This document shows, in pieces, positions 1 through 5,755 of a stretch of 10,819 bases of DNA (the stretch's first letter is position 1; each line of letters starts with the position of its first letter). This DNA is from Desulfohalobiaceae bacterium (GTDB taxonomy: Bacteria > Desulfobacterota > Desulfovibrionia > Desulfovibrionales > Desulfothermaceae), in the NCBI GenBank assembly GCA_021737525.1, contig JAIPDU010000030.1:1-10819 (forward strand). The letters are read 5' to 3'. The position numbers and the translations under genes were made by a program. The notes beneath the pieces are model-generated. The model saw only the letters and a program-made list of their open reading frames with translations, was not told the DNA's origin and ran no database searches.

Positions 1-873
1 GCCATTGTTCCCTCCAAGCAGGTCTTCAGCGCGGTGGACAAGGGCGTTCTGGACCTGGGCGCCACTTGGGCCGGCTGGTGGATGGGCAAGTTCCCTTCCG
101 CGGCGCTCTTTGCCAATTCCCGTCCCAACGGCATGCAGCTCCGGGAGATGCTGGCCTGGGTGGAGCACGGCGGGGGCCTTGAGCTCTGGAACGAGCTCTA
201 CGCCGATCACAACGTGCGCGTCCTGCACCCCTACGGCATGCTCGGCTCGGAGAACTTCTGCTGGAGCCGCAAGCCCATCGAGAGCCTGGAGGATTTCCAA
301 GGGCTCAAATTTCGCACCGTGGGGATATGGGGCCGCATCCTGGAGGACCTGGGCGCCCAGGTAGTCCAGCTCCCGGGAGGCGAGGTCTATCCCTCCCTGG
401 AGCGGGGGGTGATCGACGCCGCGGAATTCGCCACCCCAGGCATCGACCGCGAGCTCGGCTTCGAGGAGATCTGCTCCTATCTGTTGGTCCCCGGAATCCA
501 CGAGCCCTGCACCCCCCTGGAGACCCTGGTCAACGAGGACTCCTGGAACAGCCTGTCCCCGGAGGTCCAGAGCAAGGTGCAACTCGCGGCCAAGATTTCC
601 TGCTTCGAGGCCATCAACCGGGCCATGGTCCAGGACGCGGAAGCCATGAACCACTTCCTGGAGAGCGACGATGTATCGGTCTCCCGCATCACTCCGGCCA
701 TGATCGAGCGGATCAAGGAGCTGGGCCGGGCCAAGCTGGACGAGATGGCCTCGGAGGAGGAGATGTTCGCCAGGGTGCTCGAGTCCCAGCGTGACTTCCG
801 GAGGAAGGTGGAGCCCTATGCCGATCTCATCCGCCTGCCCTATCCCTACGCGGATGGGGGGAGTGAGGAGTAA
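1..873 (+). CDS. dctP: TRAP transporter solute-binding protein (DctP family, TakP-like), 5' truncated
   Basis: The frame is open from the first base and ends at TAA 871-873, giving 290 residues. The start codon and the signal peptide are outside the window. This is the periplasmic binding protein of a tripartite ATP-independent transporter, delivering a carboxylate to the DctQM membrane pair encoded next. The family core is visible: GLKFRTVGIWG with the conserved carboxylate-binding arginine (R105 of the visible part, codon 313-315), then a GGEVYPSLERGVIDAAEF block (about 125-143) and VPGIHEP (163-169). The last two blocks resemble the TakP-like group, whose studied members bind 2-oxoacids or lactate. 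A 2-oxoacid or hydroxyacid substrate is therefore my inference, supported by the 2-oxoacid oxidoreductase downstream. Where TakP-like proteins usually have a tryptophan after the E of this block, this protein has F143, so specificity may differ. The family call is firm; the substrate is not. Confidence 0.9.
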   Translation, partial: AIVPSKQVFSAVDKGVLDLGATWAGWWMGKFPSAALFANSRPNGMQLREMLAWVEHGGGLELWNELYADHNVRVLHPYGMLGSENFCWSRKPIESLEDFQGLKFRTVGIWGRILEDLGAQVVQLPGGEVYPSLERGVIDAAEFATPGIDRELGFEEICSYLLVPGIHEPCTPLETLVNEDSWNSLSPEVQSKVQLAAKISCFEAINRAMVQDAEAMNHFLESDDVSVSRITPAMIERIKELGRAKLDEMASEEEMFARVLESQRDFRRKVEPYADLIRLPYPYADGGSEE

Positions 874-965
874 GGAGTTATCAGTGATGCGGAATGCGGG
901 ATGCGGGACTCCCATCTCCGGTCTGATATCCGGCGTCTGGCGTATGGAGTATGGCGAAGAGTGAG
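861..965. repeat. Degenerate heptanucleotide repeat tract (dctP-dctQ gap, part 1)
   Basis: Read in steps of seven from 861, the sequence falls into fifteen heptads in one unbroken register. They change gradually: GAGTGAG, GAGTAAG, GAGTTAT, then GCGGAAT, GCGGGAT, GCGGGAC, then TGGCGTA, TGGAGTA, TGGCGAA, and GAGTGAG again at 959. The tract starts inside the last codons of dctP and includes its stop codon. It resembles the heptanucleotide short tandemly repeated sequences described between genes in cyanobacteria and seen in other bacteria. No gene is supported here. Confidence 0.7.
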
Positions 966-1020
966 CAGGAAGGCACCTTTTGGCAACGGCTTACAACCTG
1001 TCCTCGACGCCTCTTACCAG

Positions 1021-1104
1021 GAACCCTGAACGCGGAACGGACAACGGGGAACCTTGAACGGGGAACGGGGAACGTTGAACGGGGAACGCTGAACGGGGAA
1101 CGGA
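1021..1104. repeat. GAACGGG heptanucleotide tandem repeat, twelve units, abutting dctQ
   Basis: Twelve consecutive 7-bp units start at 1021, all but one opening with GAAC (the fourth opens CAAC). The commonest is GAACGGG (1056, 1063, 1077, 1091), with variants such as GAACGTT, GAACGCT and GAACGGA. A partial thirteenth unit runs into the dctQ start. Two adjoining units create GGGGA at 1095-1099, correctly spaced from the ATG at 1107, so the repeat seems to act as the ribosome-binding site. The frame stays open through the tract up to an ATG at 951, but that translation is low-complexity and I do not treat it as protein. Confidence 0.85.
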
Positions 1105-1106
1105 GA

Positions 1107-1610
1107 ATGAAATTGGCGGACTGGATCGACCGGCTCAGCATCGGCACGGGCAAGGCGGTCTCCTGGATCGTTCCCGTTCTCGTGCTGGAGCTGGTCTACG
1201 ACACCGCGGCCCGCTATCTGTTCAACGCCCCCACCATCTGGTCCTACGACATGTCCTATATGCTCTACGGCACCCTGTTCATGCTGGGCGCGGCCTGGAC
1301 CCTGCAGCAGGAGGAGCACGTCCGGATCGACATTGTCTCGGGAAATCTCTCCCCCAGGACCAGGGCCGCAGTGGATGTGCTGGGCTATCTTGTCTTCTTC
1401 TTCCCCGCTGTTGGGGCCCTTGTTGGCTACGGGGCCTCCTTCGCCCTCGAATCCTGGATGATCCTGGAACGGAGCGGGCAGAGTATGTGGCAGCCCCCCA
1501 TCTATATCTTCAAGACCGTGCTTCCCCTGGCCGGCCTGCTCCTTCTTCTGCAGGGCCTGGCCCGCTTCTGCCGCAGCCTGCGCCTCCTGTGGAAAGGAGG
1601 GGGCGCATGA
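1107..1610 (+). CDS. dctQ: TRAP transporter small membrane subunit (DctQ)
   Basis: Codes for 167 residues. DctQ is the small integral-membrane subunit that pairs with DctM in the inner membrane. The protein starts MKLADWIDRLS, followed by about four hydrophobic helices (roughly 17-33, 46-66, 88-110 and 130-152). It carries the DctQ-like stretches RYLFNAPTIWSYDMSYMLYG and QEEHVRIDI. I chose ATG 1107 because it begins the conserved part and has GGGGA seven bases upstream. An in-frame ATG at 951 would add 52 residues encoded largely by tandem repeats, which is unlikely. The stop overlaps the dctM start (ATGA, 1607-1610), which indicates translational coupling. Confidence 0.88.
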   Translation: MKLADWIDRLSIGTGKAVSWIVPVLVLELVYDTAARYLFNAPTIWSYDMSYMLYGTLFMLGAAWTLQQEEHVRIDIVSGNLSPRTRAAVDVLGYLVFFFPAVGALVGYGASFALESWMILERSGQSMWQPPIYIFKTVLPLAGLLLLLQGLARFCRSLRLLWKGGGA

Positions 1611-2935
1611 GCCTTGGGCCGGAGCTCATTCTCGCCGTCCTTTTCGGGACCCTTCTGGCCGGCCTGGCCCTGGGCTTTCCGGTCCCCTTCGTCATGCTGG
1701 GCAGCTCCATGCTGGCCGGGCTGCTCGCCGTGGGTCCGGTCTTCTTCCACATGATGGTCCTGCGCGTCTTCGAGGCCATGTCCAGCTACACCCTGATCGC
1801 TATTGTGCTCTTCGTGTTCATGGGCCTCATGCTGGAAAAGTCCGGGGCGGCGGAGAGGCTCTTCACGGCGCTGCACATCCTCATGGGCCGGCTGCGGGGC
1901 GGCCTGGCCCTTTCCGTGATAGCGGTCTGCACGGTCATGGCCGCGGCCACCGGCATCATGGGGGCCTCGGTCATCATCATGGGGCTCGTGGCCCTGCCCC
2001 GCATGCTGGAGCGAGGCTACGACCCGGCGCTCAGCTCCGGCACCATCTGCGCCGGGGGCACCCTGGGCATCCTCATCCCCCCGAGCATCATGCTCATCGT
2101 CTACGGCCCCATGGCCGGAATCTCCGTGGGCAAGCTCTTTCTGGCAGCCGTGGGACCCGGCCTGCTCCTGGCCCTGCTCTACACCCTGTACATCCTGGTC
2201 CTCTCCCGCCTGCGGCCGGAGCGCGCCCCCGTCGCTTCCCAGGAGGAGCGGGCCCTCACCCTCCCCCAAAAGCTCTGGCTCATGGCTAGCTCCCTGTTTC
2301 CCACCCTTGTCCTCATCCTGGCCGTGTTGGGAAGCATCTTCTTCGGAGTGGCTTCCCCAACCGAAGCAGCGGCTGTGGGCGCCTTCTTCAGCGTGCTTTT
2401 GACCTGGGCCTACGGGAACCTGAGCCTGGGCGTCCTCAGGGAGACCTTCTACCAGACCACGCGGGTCTCCAGCATGGTCCTGCTCATTGTGGCCGCGGCC
2501 TTCGTCTTCACCGGCGCCTTCATGATGACGGGCGGCGGAACCCTGGTCAAGGAAGCCCTGCTGTCCCTCCCCATGGGCACCTCGGGCATCGTCCTGGTCA
2601 TGACCCTGGCCTTTTTCCTCTTCGGTCTGTTCATGGAATGGGTGGGCATCGTGCCCGTCCTGGTCCCCATCTTTACCCCGGTTCTGGATCAGATCGGCGT
2701 GGACCCCCTCTGGGCGGCCATGCTCTTCTGCCTGGCCATGCAGACCTCCTTTCTGACCCCGCCCATGGCCCCAGCCCTGTTCTACCTCAAGGGCGTGGCC
2801 CCTCCCGGCATCCGATTCGGCGAGCACATCGCCAAGGGAGTGGTCCCCTTCATCGCCATCCAGCTCCTGGCTGTCGCCCTGATCGCCCTCTTCCCGGAGC
2901 TGGTCCTCTGGCTTCCCGGGGCGGCGCTGGGATAG
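1607..2935 (+). CDS. dctM: TRAP transporter large permease subunit (DctM)
   Basis: Codes for 442 residues, a typical DctM length. It is a very hydrophobic protein of about a dozen membrane segments that forms the ion-coupled transport channel. Family signatures run in order: GILIPPSIMLIVYGPMAGIS near the middle, SPTEAAAVGAFFSVLLTWAYG, and FLTPPMAPALFYLKGVAPPGI near the C-terminus. The start ATG overlaps the dctQ stop by four bases. The alternative in-frame start further upstream lies inside dctQ and is rejected. The gene closes a dctPQM set with no sign of damage. No convincing terminator follows; instead a repeat-filled gap begins. Confidence 0.95.
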   Translation: MSLGPELILAVLFGTLLAGLALGFPVPFVMLGSSMLAGLLAVGPVFFHMMVLRVFEAMSSYTLIAIVLFVFMGLMLEKSGAAERLFTALHILMGRLRGGLALSVIAVCTVMAAATGIMGASVIIMGLVALPRMLERGYDPALSSGTICAGGTLGILIPPSIMLIVYGPMAGISVGKLFLAAVGPGLLLALLYTLYILVLSRLRPERAPVASQEERALTLPQKLWLMASSLFPTLVLILAVLGSIFFGVASPTEAAAVGAFFSVLLTWAYGNLSLGVLRETFYQTTRVSSMVLLIVAAAFVFTGAFMMTGGGTLVKEALLSLPMGTSGIVLVMTLAFFLFGLFMEWVGIVPVLVPIFTPVLDQIGVDPLWAAMLFCLAMQTSFLTPPMAPALFYLKGVAPPGIRFGEHIAKGVVPFIAIQLLAVALIALFPELVLWLPGAALG

Positions 2936-2957
2936 TTGCGCTATTTCTTCCACGCCC

Positions 2958-2978
2958 TCCTTCGCATCTTGGCTCTTC
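2958..2978. repeat. Remnant of a repeat-element right arm
   Basis: These 21 bases match the right arm of the downstream element copy (TCCTTCGCGTCTTGGCGGTT plus one base, 5434-5454) with three mismatches. They sit eight bases before the left end of the 302-bp element. They may be the leftover end of an older, mostly deleted copy, or a target-site feature. Confidence 0.45.
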
Positions 2979-2985
2979 TTTTTTT

Positions 2986-3287
2986 AACCGCCAAGGCGCC
3001 AAGGCCGCCAAGGAAGACGCCAGGGAAAGACTTTTGCCTTGCGGTGTGAACCGCAAGGCAAAAACTGGCCTTCCAATTGAGAGGGATCACAAGCTACGGG
3101 GGGTGGACGATGTCCCTGCCCATTCCCTCAATATCCAAAGTCATTTCCTTGCCTTTGGGCGAAGCCTTTCTCTTCGGCGTTACCCGCCGAAGAGAAAAAC
3201 GCTCTTCTTGGCGTTCTTGCCTGCCCGGTGGAATGCCGGCGTAGCCGGCCCTGCGAAGCAGGATTTCACCGGGGCGCCTTGGCGGTT
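2986..3287. repeat. 302-bp palindromic repeat element, copy 1 (MITE/REP-like)
   Basis: The ends are a perfect 15-bp inverted repeat, AACCGCCAAGGCGCC at 2986-3000 and GGCGCCTTGGCGGTT at 3273-3287. Inside the left arm the CGCCAAGG theme repeats. Two strong hairpins follow: a 13-bp stem 3032-3044/3051-3063 (TTTTGCCTTGCGG, loop TGTGAA) and a 13-bp stem 3167-3179/3185-3197 (TTTCTCTTCGGCG, loop TTACC). A further palindrome at 3224-3273 interrupts the right arm. A related copy in the same orientation lies at 5248-5453. No transposase is encoded, so this is at most a non-autonomous element. I see no obvious target-site duplication. Confidence 0.8.
3224..3273. repeat. Nested 50-bp three-way-junction palindrome
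   Basis: The 50 bases pair almost completely. The outer stem joins CCCGGTGGAAT (3224-3234) to ATTTCACCGGG (3263-3273), with one G-T wobble. Two inner hairpins follow each other without a gap: GCCGGC-GTA-GCCGGC (3235-3249) and CCTGC-GAA-GCAGG (3250-3262). The second element copy lacks this block at the matching place, so it looks like an insertion into the right arm. Confidence 0.75.
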
Positions 3288-3450
3288 CGTATTCTTCAGC
3301 CCGGATGGACAACTCCACGGCAACCTGCCATAGTGGATTCAAACCTTTTAAATCCGGGAGCCCGGTCTCGACGCAAGGCAACCCGCCAGAACGCACACGC
3401 CTTGACCTCTTTCTTGCTGCTTGACCCCGCTCCCGGAAAAAGCCCATGGA

Positions 3451-5214
3451 ATGGCCATGTTTGAGCACCTCGACGGAACCGGCGCCTCGAGCCTTCTTTT
3501 CGACGCCCTTCCCGAGGGCGTGATCGCGGTGGACAGCGAGGGGATCATACGCCTTTTCAACAGCGAGGCTGTCAGGCTCACAGGCATCCCCGCGGATCAG
3601 GCCCTGGGCAGGCCCATCCGGGAAGTGATCCCCAACACGCGGATGCCCCATGTCCTCAAAAGCCGCAGCAAAGAGCTCAACCAGCGCCAGATCCTGGGCA
3701 GGACAACCATCCTCACCAGCCGGCTCCCCATTCTGGACCCGGAAGGGCACCTCCAGGGCGCGATCGCCGTTTTTCAGGACAACAGCGAATTCCTCCGCCT
3801 GGCCGAGGAGGTCACCAATCTCCGGGAAACGCGGAGCCTTTTGGAGGCTGTGATCAATTCCACCCAGGACGCCATTTCCGTGGTGGATGAAAACGGTACC
3901 GGGATCATGATCAACCCGGCATACACCCGCCTCACGGGCCTGTCCGCGGAACAGGTCCTGGGCAAGCCGGCGACTGTGGACATCGCCGAAGGCGAGAGCG
4001 TCCACCTCAAGGTGCTGCGCCAGAAAAAGCCCATCACCGGGGTATCCATGAAAGTGGGGCCCCACCGCAAGCCCGTGATCGTGGACGGCGCCCCCATCCT
4101 GGTGGGAAATCGGCTCAAGGGCAGCGTAGGGGTCATCCACGACCTCTCCGAGATCCATCGTCTGGCTGAGGAATTGGACCGGGCCAAGCGCCACATCCGT
4201 TCCCTGGAAACGAAATACTGTTTCCAGGACATCGTGGGCTCGAGCCCCGAGCTCCAGGAAACCGTGGAACAGGCCGAGAAGGCCGCTCCCACCCCTGCTA
4301 CGGTACTGCTTCAGGGAGACAGCGGCACCGGGAAGGAGCTCTTCGCCCACGCCATCCACGAGGCGAGCGAACGCCAGGGGCAGTTCGTGCGGGTAAGCTG
4401 CGCCGCGATCGCCGAATCCCTCCTGGAGAGCGAGCTCTTCGGCCACGTCCCCGGGGCCTTCACCGGATCGGGCAAGAAAGTCCGCAAGGGATACTTCGAG
4501 ACCGCGCACAAGGGAACCCTTTTTCTGGACGAAATCGGGGAGCTGAGCTGCTATCTGCAGAGCAAGCTGCTCCGGGTGCTGCAGGAAAAGGAGATCGTCC
4601 GGGTGGGTGATTCGGAGCCCATTCCCGTGGACACCCGGTTCATCGTGGCCACGAACAAGGATCTGGAGCAGGAGGTCAAGGAGGGCAGATTCCGGGAGGA
4701 CCTCTATTACCGGCTGAGCGTGGTTCCCATCCGCATTCCGCCCCTGGCTCGGCGCAAGGAGGATATTCCCCGGCTGACCGAGTTCCTGCTGGGCAAGATC
4801 AATCTGGAGTACGGCCGCAACATCCAAAGCATCTCCCGCCGGGCCCTGGAAACGCTCCAACAACACGACTGGCCCGGCAACGTGCGGGAGCTGGAAAACG
4901 TCCTGCGTCGGGCCGTGGTCAGCATGAACATCTCGGACACGCAAATGCGCTCCAGGCACCTCCCGCCTCTCGGCAGCCCCAACCCCACCGGGGGGATGCC
5001 TCCGGATCCAACGGACTCAAAGCCCTCTTGGCCCAACAAGACCCTGCCCCAAATGCGGCGGGACTGGGAGCGGCAGGTGCTTCGCGAGGCCTTGCGCCAA
5101 TGCGGGGGAAGCCGCAGCAGGGCCGCCCAGATGCTGGGCATATCCATCCGGAGCATGCACCACAAGCTCAGCCAGTACGGGCTGCGGCGCTCAGTCGACC
5201 CGGATTCCGGATAG
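3451..5214 (+). CDS. Sigma-54-dependent activator with two PAS domains (PAS-PAS-AAA+-Fis HTH)
   Basis: Codes for 587 residues of an enhancer-binding protein that uses ATP to open sigma-54 promoters. Order: PAS (about 15-115), PAS (about 128-240, beginning near VINSTQDAISVVDENG at 134), AAA+ (about 258-490) and a Fis-type HTH (about 548-580, GGSRSRAAQMLGISIRSMHH). Within AAA+ I see Walker A GDSGTGKE (289-296), the sigma-54 contact loop as GAFTGS (335-340) where GAFTGA is standard, Walker B GTLFLDE (355-361) and FREDLYYRLSVVPIRIPPLA. With no phosphoacceptor receiver, it probably senses a small molecule through its PAS domains. The start is uncertain: ATG 3451, ATG 3457 (GGA six bases upstream) and TTG 3421 share the frame, and I prefer the ATG pair. 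The gene is flanked by the two repeat elements. A sigma-54 promoter lies about 480 bp downstream, before the dehydrogenase operon, its likely target. Confidence 0.93.
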   Translation: MAMFEHLDGTGASSLLFDALPEGVIAVDSEGIIRLFNSEAVRLTGIPADQALGRPIREVIPNTRMPHVLKSRSKELNQRQILGRTTILTSRLPILDPEGHLQGAIAVFQDNSEFLRLAEEVTNLRETRSLLEAVINSTQDAISVVDENGTGIMINPAYTRLTGLSAEQVLGKPATVDIAEGESVHLKVLRQKKPITGVSMKVGPHRKPVIVDGAPILVGNRLKGSVGVIHDLSEIHRLAEELDRAKRHIRSLETKYCFQDIVGSSPELQETVEQAEKAAPTPATVLLQGDSGTGKELFAHAIHEASERQGQFVRVSCAAIAESLLESELFGHVPGAFTGSGKKVRKGYFETAHKGTLFLDEIGELSCYLQSKLLRVLQEKEIVRVGDSEPIPVDTRFIVATNKDLEQEVKEGRFREDLYYRLSVVPIRIPPLARRKEDIPRLTEFLLGKINLEYGRNIQSISRRALETLQQHDWPGNVRELENVLRRAVVSMNISDTQMRSRHLPPLGSPNPTGGMPPDPTDSKPSWPNKTLPQMRRDWERQVLREALRQCGGSRSRAAQMLGISIRSMHHKLSQYGLRRSVDPDSG

Positions 5215-5247
5215 TGCCGCCCATTTCCGCGTCAGTCCTGCATTACT

Positions 5248-5453
5248 AACCGCCAAGTGCCCAGGGCCGCCAAGGAAGATCCTTTGCCTTGCGGGGCTGC
5301 CGCAAGGCAAAAGCCTGCCATCCCTGTGGGGATCCCTCGAAATTGTCTTCCGTTTCTTGCCAACTTCGCCAGCCGTTAGGCGTAGCCTTTCTCTTCGGCG
5401 CCGCCCGCCGAAGAGAAATCTCTCTTCTTGGCGTCCTTCGCGTCTTGGCGGTT
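5248..5453. repeat. 206-bp palindromic repeat element, copy 2
   Basis: It begins AACCGCCAAG (5248-5257) and ends with the reverse complement CTTGGCGGTT (5444-5453). It has the same two hairpins as copy 1, in the same order: stem 5283-5294/5300-5311 (TTTGCCTTGCGG, loop GGCTG) and stem 5388-5400/5406-5418 (TTTCTCTTCGGCG, loop CCGCC). The stems are nearly identical to those of copy 1, while the loops and much of the spacer between the hairpins have diverged. The right arm is intact and lacks the three-way junction. The first hairpin starts about 70 bases after the activator stop, so it could also act as a transcript end or stabiliser. Confidence 0.8.
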
Positions 5454-5520
5454 CTCATCCTCTCCTCCCGAATGGGCTGAAACCTGAAGTGGCAAGCCCC
5501 TGAACATGGCCACCCAAGCG

Positions 5521-5572
5521 TGCAATATCCTGCATGCATGCACATGTGTGCATGCAATATTTTGCAAGCATG
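5521..5572. promoter_or_regulatory. Cluster of TGCA-N6-TGCA sites, likely upstream activator sites
   Basis: Three dyads of the form TGCA-N6-TGCA occur at 5521-5534, 5539-5552 and 5553-5566. The outer two belong to a 20-bp direct repeat, TGCAATATNNTGCANGCATG, at 5521-5540 and 5553-5572. Their starts are 32 bp apart, close to three helical turns. The middle one lies in a perfect 9-bp inverted repeat, GCATGCACA-TG-TGTGCATGC (5536-5555). The cluster is about 150-200 bp upstream of the expected transcription start of the sigma-54 promoter, the usual distance for an enhancer. I infer it binds the PAS activator encoded just upstream; the XRE-cupin regulator is the alternative. Confidence 0.65.
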
Positions 5573-5695
5573 GATGGGCCAAGGAACGGCAGCTTCTCTG
5601 CACGGACCAATGGATCTTTTTTGGCCGGGACCATGGCGCGGGCAGAGGATGCAGCCGGAGACATGCTTCAGCCCCCGGCAATGAGCAGCGCAGTT

Positions 5696-5711
5696 TGGCC
5701 CGACATTTGCT
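5696..5711 (+). promoter_or_regulatory. Sigma-54 (-24/-12) promoter of the dehydrogenase operon
   Basis: TGGCCCGACATTTGCT fits the TGGCACG-N4-TTGCW consensus with one change in the -24 box. GG (5697-5698) and GC (5709-5710) are separated by exactly ten bases. Transcription should start near 5721-5723, about 34 bases before the dehydrogenase ATG. A weaker GG-N10-GC match at 5611-5625 has a poor -12 box. I did not find a clear IHF site between this promoter and the upstream sites. Confidence 0.75.
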
Positions 5712-5755
5712 TATTGATAAGTGCCCGGTCTAAATATCCCAAACGGAGATTGCTC

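Larger units (their letters stand above)
2936..3450. other. 515-bp gap without a gene between dctM and the activator gene
   Basis: I see no coding region here on either strand. The first 50 bases include a remnant of a repeat arm (2958-2978) and a seven-T run at 2979-2985. A 302-bp palindromic element fills 2986-3287. The last 163 bases hold only short signals, such as a duplicated CTTGACC near 3399 and 3418 and a weak GGATT/AATCC inverted repeat near 3331-3355. They must carry the activator's promoter, but I cannot point to convincing -35/-10 or -24/-12 boxes. Confidence 0.6.

Noticed and set aside
1021..1104. CRISPR-like array
   Set aside because: Units are 7 bp without spacers, so this is a simple tandem repeat.
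951..1106. N-terminal extension of DctQ from ATG 951
   Set aside because: The added residues come from heptanucleotide repeats (RGTGNVERGTLNGERR-like) and do not resemble DctQ. ATG 1107 fits the family start.
1502..2953. A 483-codon minus-strand frame opposite dctM
   Set aside because: Its translation is rich in G, H, Q, D and E with no known fold, as expected from the complement of a hydrophobic membrane-protein gene.
2969..2997. Intrinsic terminator after dctM formed by CTTGGC/GCCAAG around a T-run
   Set aside because: The T-run lies in the loop rather than after the stem and the stem is only six pairs, so a standard terminator is not supported.
3094..4959. A 621-codon open frame on the minus strand opposite the activator gene
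   Set aside because: It mirrors a clearly recognisable sigma-54 activator on the + strand and shows no domain of its own. Long antisense frames are expected in GC-rich DNA.
5611..5625. Second sigma-54 promoter candidate with GG-N10-GC
   Set aside because: The -24 box lacks the CACG part and the -12 box reads TGGC instead of TTGC. The 5696 site is far better and better placed.
5534..5755. N-terminal extension of the dehydrogenase from ATG 5534
   Set aside because: It would translate the repeat-like activator sites and the sigma-54 promoter. ATG 5756 has a proper ribosome-binding site and places K68, K80 and D115 at family positions.
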